Below, one piece after another: positions 8,098 to 16,837 of a stretch of 64,000 bases of DNA. Within the stretch, counting starts at the first letter, position 1; each line of letters begins with the position of its first letter. This DNA comes from Rhodoferax sp. (GTDB lineage: Bacteria > Pseudomonadota > Gammaproteobacteria > Burkholderiales > Burkholderiaceae_C): NCBI RefSeq assembly GCF_018780565.1, contig NZ_JADMJN010000016.1:1-64000 (forward strand), written 5' to 3'. A program made the position numbers and the translations under genes. Under the pieces are notes generated by a model. It did no database searches and was not told the origin of the DNA. It saw only the letters and a list, made by a program, of their open reading frames with translations.

Positions 8098-9678
8098 ATG
8101 AGTGACAAGAAACCTTTTGAAATCGCACGCGAAACGCTTAAGCAGCTGACCGTTCGCAAGCTGACGCCCACGCCAGCGAATTACCAGGCGATTTACAGCG
8201 AGATTGCAGGCGTCCCCACGGAACCCCCATTCCCCGCAGACCGTCTGCGGGACATTTCGCAGGCACTGCCCACCAAAACGCCAGGCCAGCAAAGGCAACG
8301 CGGCTTGCTGGATTCAGCCATTGGCCAGCTGAACTGGGAGGGCGTGAAGGCGGCCCTGATGGCTTACGGCGGCTTCAGCCCGCCAGCCATCGAACCCACG
8401 CCCTCCATGCCCGGTGCGGCTGCGGCACCCGTCCCGCTGGCGCTGACACAAAATGCGCCGCCCGCAGCGAATGCACCCGCACCTGCGCTGACAGGTGATT
8501 TTCTGGAACAGATTGCGCGTCTGATTGAATACGCCATGCCCGCCCTGGGCAGCGACGACGCCCGCTTCGCAGAGCAAACCCAAACCCTGCTCAAAGCCAT
8601 GCGTCAACCGGGTGCCGATCTCCCCATGGTGAAGCAGATGCTGGGCAATTTCGGGCACCGGCTTTCTTTTGCCGCCGAAGACCAGGCAGAGATCAAGGTC
8701 ACACTGCTCAAGCTGCTGCACCTCATCATTGAGAACATTGGCGAACTCAGTCTGGACGACCGCTGGCTCAAAGGCCAGATAGACGCACTGATGACGGCGT
8801 CGGCCCCGCCGCTGACCCTGCGCCGCCTTGATGATGTAGAGCGCCGACTGAAGGACGTGATCTTCAAGCAGACCGAAGCCAAAGGCCGGGCACTGGAAGC
8901 GCAGGAGGAAATGCGCCAGATGCTGGGAACCTTTATTGAGCGGCTGTCGCAGATGACCGAATCCACCAGCGTCTACCACGGCAAGATGGAGGAAAACGCA
9001 CGCCTTATCGAACAGGCCAAGACCATCGCCGACATTGCGCCGGTCTTGAAGGAAGTGGTAGGCGCAACCCGCACCATGGCCCGCGACAGCTTGACGGCAC
9101 GCGACGAATTGCGCGGCATGCGCGAAAGAGTGCAGAGCACGGAAGCAGAAATTGCCAAGCTGCATCAGGAACTTGACCGCGTGAGCGCCCAGGCACGCCA
9201 CGACCCGCTCACCGGGGCACTCAACCGCAAGGGTCTGGACGAGGCCCTGGATCGCGAGGTGTCCAATGTGCGCCGCAAAGACACGCCCTTGTGCATGGCC
9301 TTGCTGGACATTGACAACTTCAAGAAACTCAACGACACCCTGGGCCATGCCACGGGCGATGTAGCGCTGACCCACCTGGCCTCGGTGGCACGCGAAGTGA
9401 TGCGTCCGCAGGATACTCTGGCCCGCTACGGGGGCGAGGAATTCGTGATCTTGCTGCCTGACACTCCGCTGGACAGAGGCATCGAAGCCATGACGCGATT
9501 GCAGCGGGAGTTGACCAAGCGCTTCTTTTTGGCCGGTACGGAAAAAGTCCTGATCACCTTCAGTGCGGGCGTGGCGCAACTCGGGGCGGACGAGTCCGGC
9601 CCGGATGCCATCAAACGGGCCGACCAGGCCATGTACCTCGCCAAGCGCGCGGGCAAGAATCGCGTGCTGGGTTCCTGA
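8098..9678 (+). CDS. Diguanylate cyclase (GGDEF domain, intact I-site)
   Basis: The 526-residue protein ends in a GGDEF domain (residues about 365-526) with the signature GGEEF at 445-449 and an RPQD inhibitory site at 436-439, five residues upstream, as required for c-di-GMP product inhibition. It should convert two GTP to c-di-GMP. The N-terminal 350 residues contain no known sensor; they include an Ala/Pro-rich linker (about 95-135) and a long helical, coiled-coil-like stretch just before the cyclase domain, typical of dimer signalling. No membrane helix is seen, so it is probably cytosolic. NnrU follows after 16 bases. Confidence 0.95.
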   Translation: MSDKKPFEIARETLKQLTVRKLTPTPANYQAIYSEIAGVPTEPPFPADRLRDISQALPTKTPGQQRQRGLLDSAIGQLNWEGVKAALMAYGGFSPPAIEPTPSMPGAAAAPVPLALTQNAPPAANAPAPALTGDFLEQIARLIEYAMPALGSDDARFAEQTQTLLKAMRQPGADLPMVKQMLGNFGHRLSFAAEDQAEIKVTLLKLLHLIIENIGELSLDDRWLKGQIDALMTASAPPLTLRRLDDVERRLKDVIFKQTEAKGRALEAQEEMRQMLGTFIERLSQMTESTSVYHGKMEENARLIEQAKTIADIAPVLKEVVGATRTMARDSLTARDELRGMRERVQSTEAEIAKLHQELDRVSAQARHDPLTGALNRKGLDEALDREVSNVRRKDTPLCMALLDIDNFKKLNDTLGHATGDVALTHLASVAREVMRPQDTLARYGGEEFVILLPDTPLDRGIEAMTRLQRELTKRFFLAGTEKVLITFSAGVAQLGADESGPDAIKRADQAMYLAKRAGKNRVLGS

Positions 9679-9694
9679 TTTCAAGAAAGCATTT

Positions 9695-10273
9695 ATGACT
9701 TATCTCATCCTCGGTCTGATTATTTTTCTGGGCGTGCATTCCGTGCGTATCGTGGCCGATGACTGGCGCACCCGAACGCGCGCACGCATCGGTGCAATGC
9801 CATGGAAAGGCCTCTACTCAGTGCTGTCGGTGCTGGGTTTTGGCTTGATCGTCTGGGGCTTTGGCCTGGCCCGGCAACAACCGGTGCAACTTTGGAGTCC
9901 GCCCACCGACATGCGCCACGCGGCGTCGCTGCTGACGCTGATTGCGTTTGTCCTGCTGACAGCCGCTTATATCCCGCGCAACAGCATCAAGGCGCGCGTC
10001 CATCACCCCATGGTGCTGGGCGTCAAGGTCTGGGCATTGGCGCATTTGCTGGCCAACGGCAACATCGCACACGTCCTTCTGTTTGGCTCGTTTCTGGTGT
10101 GGGCCGTTCTCAACTTCAGTGCGGCCCGCCGACGGGACCGTACCGCCGGCACGACCTATCCGGCGGGCACAGCTGCTGCCACGCTCACCACGATCGTGGT
10201 CGGCACAGTTGCATGGCTGGCATTTGCCATGTGGCTGCACGGCCTGCTGATCGGCATACGGCCAATCGGTTGA
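9695..10273 (+). CDS. NnrU family membrane protein
   Basis: The 192-residue protein has five to six predicted membrane helices and conserved NnrU features (GVHSVRI near the N-terminus, HPMVLGVKVWALAHLLANG, and FGSFLVWAVLNF). NnrU was named from denitrification clusters, where it is required for nitrite/NO reductase expression or activity, but no denitrification gene is present nearby, and NnrU proteins also resemble isoprenoid-modifying 15-cis-zeta-carotene isomerase (Z-ISO). The start at 9695 is the first ATG after the cyclase stop. The ORF frame upstream of it overlaps the cyclase and is not coding. Confidence 0.85.
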   Translation: MTYLILGLIIFLGVHSVRIVADDWRTRTRARIGAMPWKGLYSVLSVLGFGLIVWGFGLARQQPVQLWSPPTDMRHAASLLTLIAFVLLTAAYIPRNSIKARVHHPMVLGVKVWALAHLLANGNIAHVLLFGSFLVWAVLNFSAARRRDRTAGTTYPAGTAAATLTTIVVGTVAWLAFAMWLHGLLIGIRPIG

Positions 10274-10291
10274 CCGGAAACGGGCCTGCAC

Positions 10292-12964
10292 ATGAGCATT
10301 CGCAATCTTGACTCGCTTTTCGATCCCGGTTCGATCGCCGTATTGGGTGCCTCGCTGCGCCCGGGCAGCGTTGGGGCAACGGTGTGGCGCAACCTGAGTT
10401 CTGGCAGCTACAAGGGGCGACTTTACGCAGTCAACCCCAAGTACCGTGAGCTGGCAGGACATCCTGTCGTGGCCCGCATCAGGGACCTTTCCGAAGCGCC
10501 CTCGCTGGCGGTGATCTGTACTCCACCTGCCACTGTAGCGGGCTTGATTACAGAGTTGGCCTCGCTGGGGACGCGAGCTGCGGTGGTGATGACGGCGGGC
10601 ATGGACAACGTCCAAAAGAAAGCCATGCTGGATGCCGCAAGGCCCCACTTGTTGCGCATTCTGGGACCCAACTGCATTGGACTGCTGACACCGCATCGCG
10701 GCCTGAACGCCAGCTTCGCCCACATTGATGCGCTGCCAGGTGAACTGGCGTTTGTATCGCAATCCGGTGCGTTGGTGACCGCCATGCTGGACTGGGCACA
10801 AGGACGCGGCATTGGTTTTTCACATTTCGTTTCTTTGGGTGAACACGCCGACATCGACTTTGGCGACATGCTGGACTACCTGGCCAGCGACCCCAAGACG
10901 CGGGCCATTTTGTTGTATGTGGAGTCCATCGAATCGTCGCGAAAATTCATGTCGGCTGCGCGCGCGGCGGCTCGCAACAAACCAGTGATCGTGGTGAAGT
11001 CCGGGCGTTCTCCCCAGGGTCAGCTGGCAGCCGCCTCCCACACGGGAGCCCTGGCGGGGTCCGATATGGTGTTCGAGGCTGCCATCGACCGGGCCGGCAT
11101 GTTGCGGGTCAATACCCTGCAGGAGCTGTTTCTTGCGGCTCAAACCTTGTCACGCTTTCGCACCAACGCCAATGACGCCATGACGATACTGACCAATGGT
11201 GGTGGCGCAGGCGTCATGGCAGCCGATGCCGCCGCCTATGCCGGTGTGAAGCTGGCCACATTCAGCGATGCAACGCTGCAAAAACTCGATGCCGTGTTGC
11301 CACCCAACTGGTCACACGGCAACCCGGTAGATATCATTGGTGATGCGCCTGTGGCGCGTTATGAGCAGGCACTGAAGATTCTCAATGACGATCCGCAGAC
11401 GGGCGCCATCCTGTTCATCCATGCACCCACGGCCATTGTGGCCAGTGCCGACATTGCGCAGGCCCTGGTGCCCTTGTCAAGGCACGATGCACATGCGCCG
11501 CCACGCCTGATGAGCTGCTGGCTGGGCGACCATGCCGTGGCCCAGGCACGCCAGACCTTCCAGGATGCGGACATTGCCAACTTTGACACCCCTGAACAAG
11601 CGGTGCGCGCGTTTTCCATGCTGGTGCGGTACCGGCTCAATCAGGCTGAACTAACAGAAGCACCTCCGGCACTGCTGCCCGGCCAACGTCTCGATACGGG
11701 AGCCATCAGGACACTGGTGAAGGAAGCGCTGGCCAATGGGCGGGAGATGCTGACCGAACCCGAAGCCAAAGCGGTGCTGGATGCCTGCGGCATTCCGGTG
11801 GTACCCACGCAGCGCGTGCGCGCCACGGCAGCGGCGGCCGTGAAGGCTGCACTGAAGATGGGATTTCCAGTCGTCTTGAAAATCTTATCGGATGATATCT
11901 CGCACAAATCCGACGTCGGCGGCGTGGCTCTGAATTTGCAGGACGAGGGGGACATTCGCGTTGCTGCGAAAACCATGCTGGCCCGCGTCAAGCGACAGCA
12001 TCCCGAGGCACGTATCCAGGGCTTCACCGTGCAGGCCATGGTGCGCCGCGCGCACGCTCAGGAGCTGATTGTCGGCAGCAGCATCGACAATGTGTTTGGC
12101 CCCGTCATTCTGTTTGGCCAGGGCGGAACTGCCGTCGAAGTGATGGCGGATCGGGCGATTGCCCTGCCACCTTTGAACGTGCCACTGGCCCGCGCATTGG
12201 TCTCGCGTACCCGTGTGTCGCGCCTGCTGGCCGGGTGGCGCGACACACCAGCGGTGGACGAGGCCGCCCTGCATGGGGTGTTGGTGGCCGTGTCCCAATT
12301 GTTGGCCGAGATTCCAGAGATTGCAGAACTGGACATCAACCCTCTGATCGTCAACTACGAAGGCGCCGTGGCCCTGGATGCACGTATCCGTCTCAAGGCA
12401 CGCGGACCCGCCGGGGCCAGAAACTTTGCCATACGCCCCTACCCGGCAGAGCTGGAGGAAACCGTGCAGTGGCAGGGCCGTGCGCTGTGTCTGCGCCCCA
12501 TCCGGCCGGAAGACGAGGCCCTGCACATGGAGTTTCTTCAAAACCTTGACCTCCAGGATATCCGCATGCGGGTGTTCTACAGCCGGCGCACCATGGAGCG
12601 CTCCGAACTGGCACGCCTGGTACAGATCGATTACGCACGGGAAATGGCGTTTATTGCGCAGGCACCCGGACCCGACGGCCAACCTCAAACACTGGGCGTG
12701 GTCCGCGCCATGACGGACCCCGACAATGTGGATGCCGAGTTTGGCGTCATCGTCCGCTCCGAACTCAAAGGCACCGGATTGGGTCGTCTGCTGATGGAGA
12801 AGCTCATCGCCTATCTGCGTTCCCAGGGAACGCAGCGACTTGTGGCGACGGTACTGACCTACAACGAACGCATGCTCAAACTGGCCAAGGAACAGGGCTT
12901 CGAGGAAGACACCCCCCACAGTGATGGCGAAGACACAAAACAGATTTTCCTGAAGCTGCGCTGA
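10292..12964 (+). CDS. Acetyl-CoA-synthetase-like/GNAT fusion, protein lysine acetyltransferase
   Basis: The 890-residue protein has the architecture of Pat/YfiQ/Pka: an NDP-forming acyl-CoA-synthetase-like part (CoA-binding domain about 1-130 with GASLRPGSVG, succinyl-CoA-ligase-like domains to about 450, ATP-grasp domain about 480-700 with PVVLKILSDDISHKSDVGGV) and a C-terminal GNAT acetyltransferase (about 725-890) with the acetyl-CoA loop ELKGTGLGRLL. Enterobacterial homologues acetylate lysines of enzymes such as acetyl-CoA synthetase. Whether the ligase half is active here is not decidable: HTGALAGSD, which contains the conserved loop of the CoA-ligase family, is present. Confidence 0.9.
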   Translation: MSIRNLDSLFDPGSIAVLGASLRPGSVGATVWRNLSSGSYKGRLYAVNPKYRELAGHPVVARIRDLSEAPSLAVICTPPATVAGLITELASLGTRAAVVMTAGMDNVQKKAMLDAARPHLLRILGPNCIGLLTPHRGLNASFAHIDALPGELAFVSQSGALVTAMLDWAQGRGIGFSHFVSLGEHADIDFGDMLDYLASDPKTRAILLYVESIESSRKFMSAARAAARNKPVIVVKSGRSPQGQLAAASHTGALAGSDMVFEAAIDRAGMLRVNTLQELFLAAQTLSRFRTNANDAMTILTNGGGAGVMAADAAAYAGVKLATFSDATLQKLDAVLPPNWSHGNPVDIIGDAPVARYEQALKILNDDPQTGAILFIHAPTAIVASADIAQALVPLSRHDAHAPPRLMSCWLGDHAVAQARQTFQDADIANFDTPEQAVRAFSMLVRYRLNQAELTEAPPALLPGQRLDTGAIRTLVKEALANGREMLTEPEAKAVLDACGIPVVPTQRVRATAAAAVKAALKMGFPVVLKILSDDISHKSDVGGVALNLQDEGDIRVAAKTMLARVKRQHPEARIQGFTVQAMVRRAHAQELIVGSSIDNVFGPVILFGQGGTAVEVMADRAIALPPLNVPLARALVSRTRVSRLLAGWRDTPAVDEAALHGVLVAVSQLLAEIPEIAELDINPLIVNYEGAVALDARIRLKARGPAGARNFAIRPYPAELEETVQWQGRALCLRPIRPEDEALHMEFLQNLDLQDIRMRVFYSRRTMERSELARLVQIDYAREMAFIAQAPGPDGQPQTLGVVRAMTDPDNVDAEFGVIVRSELKGTGLGRLLMEKLIAYLRSQGTQRLVATVLTYNERMLKLAKEQGFEEDTPHSDGEDTKQIFLKLR

Positions 12965-12967
12965 GCC

Positions 12968-13750
12968 TCACAGCCAGGGCGCCGCCTGGCCGCCGGGGTG
13001 TGCCACAAGCGAGAACCACCACCGCCAGTAGCCGGGATTGTCTTTGAGGCTATTGAGAATGAGTTTGGCCTGCGTGGCTTTGAACATGGCCTCTGTCGAC
13101 TGGTCCTTCAAGCCTGCGCATTCGTGCATGAAGTGCAGCTTTTCGTGCAGCGCGACCAGCGCAAGGTTGGCGCCGCGAAGATTGTCTGAGAGTTCGATGA
13201 GTCCCTGACCGACCGTGTAAAAACCATAGGCATTTGCCCGATTGCACCGCTCAGAGGCGATGAAACGGATCGTACAGGCGCGCGCGCCGCAGACGACGCG
13301 TTTGGGCGCCAACACCACGCGGCGCGCCAGGTAAGCGTTGCGCCATCCTGCCCCCGGCTTGATCAGCTTTTCGATCAATGTCAGAAACTCGCTGAAGAAC
13401 TCTCGTTGTCCCAGTGCCAGTTCGACCAGTCCGGAGGCGCAGGAGTGGGCGTAGCTTTCCTCGTCGGACGAATCATTCAGGCCACTGCGGTAATGAATGG
13501 CGGTGATCAGATGCCGTGTCAACAGACTCAGGGCACAGGACTCCTTCAGGTCGCGGCGAATATGCACGATGCCAGCATTCCAGTCCGTCTCGACCTTGCG
13601 CCGCTTGTCGGAAAACATCTCCTGCGTCGCGGCAACGATCCTGAGCTGGTAGGGGCCCATTCGGTACGGGGGCAAGTTAGAAACCGATACAACCCCGGGC
13701 AGCATCAAACGCTGCCGGCGTGCAGCCAGCGGCACCTCTAACGAGTTCAT
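12968..13750 (-). CDS. Unknown protein with HExxH zinc-protease-like motif
   Basis: This 260-residue protein matches no family I recognise. A VALHEKLHFMHE segment (residues 199-210) contains HExxH (H202, E203, H206), the zinc-binding and catalytic motif of many metallopeptidases, followed by another His-Glu pair. The upstream helix-like segment (SLLTRHLITAIHYRSG, about 75-90) and several cysteines (C72, C104, C154, C159, C169) are further notable features. No signal peptide is seen, so it is probably cytosolic. It converges tail-to-tail with the acetyltransferase gene (3 bases apart) and has no co-directional partner. Peptidase activity is inference from one motif. Confidence 0.7.
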   Translation of the reverse strand: MNSLEVPLAARRQRLMLPGVVSVSNLPPYRMGPYQLRIVAATQEMFSDKRRKVETDWNAGIVHIRRDLKESCALSLLTRHLITAIHYRSGLNDSSDEESYAHSCASGLVELALGQREFFSEFLTLIEKLIKPGAGWRNAYLARRVVLAPKRVVCGARACTIRFIASERCNRANAYGFYTVGQGLIELSDNLRGANLALVALHEKLHFMHECAGLKDQSTEAMFKATQAKLILNSLKDNPGYWRWWFSLVAHPGGQAAPWL

Positions 13751-13927
13751 AGGGAATTCCTTCTACATGGCCAAGCACAGGGAAACTGTCAACGCCCCCA
13801 CTCCTTCGGACCAGACAGTGGCCAGTCTAAAAAAGGGCGGAATCAAACGCCTTGCGGTTTCTCAATGGGGCTCCCCGGGCTCCTGCCTAAAGTTGCGTTC
13901 AAGTCATCCATGAACACCTGTTGAGCC
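13751..13927. other. Intergenic region, divergent promoters expected
   Basis: About 180 bases separate the HExxH protein from the PEBP gene. No repeat, hairpin or RNA gene was recognised. An open frame on the minus strand here (13843-14049) overlaps the PEBP gene and is not supported. Confidence 0.4.
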
Positions 13928-14518
13928 ATGCCTGCCCAATTACTGACGATGCCCGCCGATGGTTTGGCCGGTCTATTGCTGTTGCTACTTGGCCTCCACT
14001 CCGGGGGCTCGCCCGGCGGGCCGCAGCGAATCAGGCACCCAAGCGCCATCGAGCCGATGGTGCTTAGCGCCGGATCTTTTAGTCACAAGGGCATGATCCC
14101 GGTGCGTCAGACCTGCGATGGGCATAACCTGTCACCTCAGCTCTCATGGAAGGGCGTGCCCACCCCCGCAAAGTCCCTGGTTCTTCTGCTTGAAAACCCC
14201 GATGCGCCAAGCGCCAAAGTACCGTCGGTGCACTGGGTCCTGTACAACATGCCAGCGCAGACAAAGGAGCTGGCCGAAGGCATTGCTGCCAGCGAACTGC
14301 CGACGGGAACTCTGGTGGGAATGAACGACTGGCGTGGGCCCGGCTATGCCGGACCTTGCTCATCCGGCGAAAGGCATCGCTACACCTACCGGCTGTTCGC
14401 GCTGGATGCCCGACTGCGTGATCTGCAATCCCCGGGCAAAGCGACACTCGAAAAAGCAATGCAAGGGCACATCCTGGCCCGGGCTGAGCTCATTGGCACG
14501 TATCAGGGGCGGCCTTAG
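13928..14518 (+). CDS. YbhB/YbcL-type PEBP family protein
   Basis: The 196-residue protein belongs to the Raf-kinase-inhibitor-like PEBP family: conserved blocks FSHKGMIPVRQTCDGHNLSP, LENPDAP (ligand pocket), HWVLYNMPA and GPCSSGERHRYTYRLFALD are all present in order. Bacterial members are periplasmic or cytosolic and of uncertain ligand; some bind anionic or phosphorylated groups. From the ATG at 13928 an N-terminal hydrophobic stretch (LAGLLLLLLG) could be a signal peptide; a shorter start at 14057 would remove it, so localisation is uncertain. Confidence 0.88.
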   Translation: MPAQLLTMPADGLAGLLLLLLGLHSGGSPGGPQRIRHPSAIEPMVLSAGSFSHKGMIPVRQTCDGHNLSPQLSWKGVPTPAKSLVLLLENPDAPSAKVPSVHWVLYNMPAQTKELAEGIAASELPTGTLVGMNDWRGPGYAGPCSSGERHRYTYRLFALDARLRDLQSPGKATLEKAMQGHILARAELIGTYQGRP

Positions 14519-14548
14519 CGTCGCGACCTGGACTTGGCGAAAGCAGTG

Positions 14549-14761
14549 CTATTTGAGTTCTATCGCCCATTGAATGAGGTACTTCGCCACGAAGCCCGTC
14601 ATGCCGAACGCCAGGCCCAGGAAGATCACAAATGTGCCGAATCTGCCGGCTTTGGACTCCCAAGCCAGATGACCGATGATGAACAACATGTACAGCATGA
14701 AGCCGCCCACGCCAAACGTCAGGCCGAAAGCAGCGATTTGCTCTTCTGAATAACCGAACAT
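14549..14761 (-). CDS. DUF2788 small membrane protein
   Basis: The 70-residue protein has two membrane helices, a FGYSEEQIAAFGLTFG N-terminus and the IGHLAWESKAGRFGTF block typical of DUF2788, a short family of beta- and gammaproteobacterial inner-membrane proteins without known function. Its ATG shares one base with the stop of the upstream DUF2189 gene (TGATG at 14759-14763), so the two are translationally coupled and probably act in the same membrane process. Confidence 0.85.
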   Translation of the reverse strand: MFGYSEEQIAAFGLTFGVGGFMLYMLFIIGHLAWESKAGRFGTFVIFLGLAFGMTGFVAKYLIQWAIELK

Positions 14762-15600
14762 CAGCGCGGCTCCCGCTCGGGCAAGCCCGACACATCCACC
14801 AGATCACGATAAGCATGCCAACTCGCATGACCCAATACGGGAATCACAAGCACCAGGCCCAACAGCGCCGTACCAAATCCGAGCAGGGTCAAGGCCATGA
14901 TGATCGCAGCCCACAGCGCCATCGGCATGGGATTGGCCAGCACCGCACGCCAGCTGACATAAACCGCGTCCATCAAGGCAACCCTTCGGTCCAGCAACAA
15001 AGGCATGGCAATCGCGGTGGACGCAAACACCGGTGCGGCCAGTACACCTCCGAGAGTCAACCAGAGTTCAAACAACTGGCCATCCCGGGCCAGCACCACG
15101 TACCGCACAAAATCAGCAGGAGAACTGATGGGCACCGGCGACAGCAGGGTAATGAGGGCAGCCGAGGTCAATACCCAGCCCGTACCGGCCAGCGCCAACA
15201 GGGCGCCGAATTGCACCAAGCACCAATAGTCGTTGCCCCACTTATTGAAGTGGTTGTTCTGCCAGTTCAGCCAGGTTTTCAGCACCACCCCGATATCTGC
15301 GGTTTCACCCCGCTCAAGGGCGCGACTCAAGGCGTACAGGCTGGTCGCCAACACCGGCGCCACCACCAGAAAGCCGGAGAAGGCCCCGGCCAGCAACCAG
15401 AATCGATGATGGGCCAAGGCGAAGATGACCGCACCCGATACAGCCAGGGCCACGCCATGGGCAAGGCTGATCCAACCACAGCGCAGCATGTCACGCCAAG
15501 CCAGCGCGAGCCAATGCAGCGGTTGCATCAAGGTGATGGTGCGCACCGCTGGCTCAGGGTATGCAGGTGAGGTGGGAGGCATGGGGGGTATTGTTTGCAT
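14761..15600 (-). CDS. DUF2189 multi-pass membrane protein
   Basis: The protein is 279 residues from the ATG at 15600 (a 12-codon longer frame is possible). It has about six membrane helices and the DUF2189 features: an N-terminal VRTITLMQPLHWLALAWRD segment, then LARDGQLFELWLTLGGVLAAPVFA and a C-terminal GHASWHAYRDLVD. Function unknown. It forms a two-gene operon with the DUF2788 gene, with overlapping stop and start. The region to its right is the divergent start of the glutaredoxin-like gene. Confidence 0.85.
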   Translation of the reverse strand: MQTIPPMPPTSPAYPEPAVRTITLMQPLHWLALAWRDMLRCGWISLAHGVALAVSGAVIFALAHHRFWLLAGAFSGFLVVAPVLATSLYALSRALERGETADIGVVLKTWLNWQNNHFNKWGNDYWCLVQFGALLALAGTGWVLTSAALITLLSPVPISSPADFVRYVVLARDGQLFELWLTLGGVLAAPVFASTAIAMPLLLDRRVALMDAVYVSWRAVLANPMPMALWAAIIMALTLLGFGTALLGLVLVIPVLGHASWHAYRDLVDVSGLPEREPR

Positions 15601-15707
15601 GGGAGCAATCAGTTTATCCCTTTGGCGCAAGGGCAAACACGCGCCCTTGGCCAGGCTTTGCCCCTACCGACCGCATAATGCGGCTTCAAACCACTTCCGG
15701 ACACCCC

Positions 15708-16073
15708 ATGCCACGCCCCATTCTTGACGAGTCACATATTCACCCTGCCATTCGGGAGAAGATTGCCACGCATGAGCAGGCTATTGTCCGGGAGGTCCAG
15801 GCGGCAGTGGCCAAACATGCTGTTGTGGTGGTGGGCATGGGCATGAACCCCTTTCCCAAGAAAGCCCGCAAGACGCTGGATGCGGCGGGGATCACCTACG
15901 AATACCTCGAGTATGGCAATTACCTGAACAACTGGCGTCAACGTAACGCCCTCAAACTGTGGACGGGCTGGCCGACACTACCAATGGTATTTGTCAAGGG
16001 CGTGCTGATAGGCGGGGCCAATGACCTTGCGAAACTGATTCAGACCGGCGAGCTCAAAAAGTTGCTGGCCTGA
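15708..16073 (+). CDS. Glutaredoxin-like protein lacking all cysteines
   Basis: The 121-residue protein aligns with monothiol glutaredoxins of the GrxD type over its whole length: VVVVGMGMNPFPKKARKTLD (where CGFS would be), then a WPTLPMVFVKG cis-proline loop (residues 88-98) and GGANDLAKL glutathione-binding turn (102-110). The active-site cysteine is replaced by the sequence NPFP (47-50), and no cysteine occurs anywhere. It therefore cannot do thiol chemistry or hold an Fe-S cluster through the usual residue. The start at 15708 is the ATG with the best conserved downstream sequence; 15678 is an alternative. Confidence 0.8.
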   Translation: MPRPILDESHIHPAIREKIATHEQAIVREVQAAVAKHAVVVVGMGMNPFPKKARKTLDAAGITYEYLEYGNYLNNWRQRNALKLWTGWPTLPMVFVKGVLIGGANDLAKLIQTGELKKLLA

Positions 16074-16076
16074 ATG

Positions 16077-16106
16077 AAAAAGGGCCGGCGCGTCGTTGCC
16101 GGCTTT
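16077..16106 (-). terminator. Terminator between convergent genes
   Basis: GCCGGC arms at 16084-16089 and 16098-16103, extended by AAA/TTT, form a hairpin; on the minus strand it is followed by five T. It ends the Spy-like gene transcript and may also stop the glutaredoxin-like transcript. Confidence 0.7.
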
Positions 16107-16650
16107 ATGGCTTCACGGGTGCCGCAGGTTTGCTTTCCCGTGGGCCACCCTTGCGACCTTCACGCCCATGGTGACGCGTTGCATTGGCGTCAAACACCTT
16201 TTGTTGCTCGGGCGTCAGCGCGGCATAGAAGGCCTTGGTGGCTTCATCCCGCTTGTCCATTGCCGCAGTCATGTCGGTCATGTGCTGGTTGCGCAGGGCT
16301 TTCATTTTGTCGATGCGCTCAGGCGTGGGTAGCTTGTCGAGTTCAGCGCGATCGGTGCGTTTGGATGTCAGCTCGGCAGGCGGTTTCATGGCGCTGGTGT
16401 AGGCAATCCAGGCTCCCTCCTGGGCCGGGGTGAGTTTCAGGCGTGCCTTGAGTTCGGCATTGCGTTTATCCATCCAGGCCTGCATCTTTGCGGGGTCCAT
16501 CCTGCCCATGCGCGCATGGCGACCACTGTCGTGCATGGTGGAGCCCATCATGGCGCCCCGCTCGGCCCCTGCGGGCGCTTGAGAGAAAGCGGAAAAGCCG
16601 GCGCTGGCCAACATCGCGGCGACGAGAACGGGTTTGAATACTGATTTCAT
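16105..16650 (-). CDS. Spy/CpxP-like periplasmic protein (LTXXQ motifs)
   Basis: The 181-residue protein starts with a Sec signal peptide (MKSVFKPVLVAAMLASAGFSAFSQA) and carries two LTXXQ motifs, LTPAQ (about residue 78) and LTPEQ (about 147), separated by Met- and Lys-rich helices. These are the marks of the Spy/CpxP family of periplasmic chaperones and metal-stress proteins. The C-terminus is basic and His/Gly-rich (ATRHHGREGRKGG), which could bind metal. The start at 16650 fits the signal peptide; the longer frame adds a non-secretory leader. No CpxR-type site could be fixed upstream. Confidence 0.85.
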   Translation of the reverse strand: MKSVFKPVLVAAMLASAGFSAFSQAPAGAERGAMMGSTMHDSGRHARMGRMDPAKMQAWMDKRNAELKARLKLTPAQEGAWIAYTSAMKPPAELTSKRTDRAELDKLPTPERIDKMKALRNQHMTDMTAAMDKRDEATKAFYAALTPEQQKVFDANATRHHGREGRKGGPRESKPAAPVKP

Positions 16651-16837
16651 ATGAGCTTCTTTCGATGTAGGTCTGACGCTCAAAACCGGCATCAGGTTGA
16701 GACTTAGTGTGCGCTGGCTCTGTAACGGCCGCGTGAGGCTCGATTAAGAGTTTGTAAAGTTGCGTTGAAGATTTCCGCGCAGATTTGGTGGGATGATTGG
16801 CGCTGTTTTGGTTTATTCAATCGATAAAAGGGTGCAA

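Noticed and set aside
13843..14049. Minus-strand ORF of 68 codons across the PEBP start
   Set aside because: It overlaps the well-supported PEBP gene and has no coding signals of its own.
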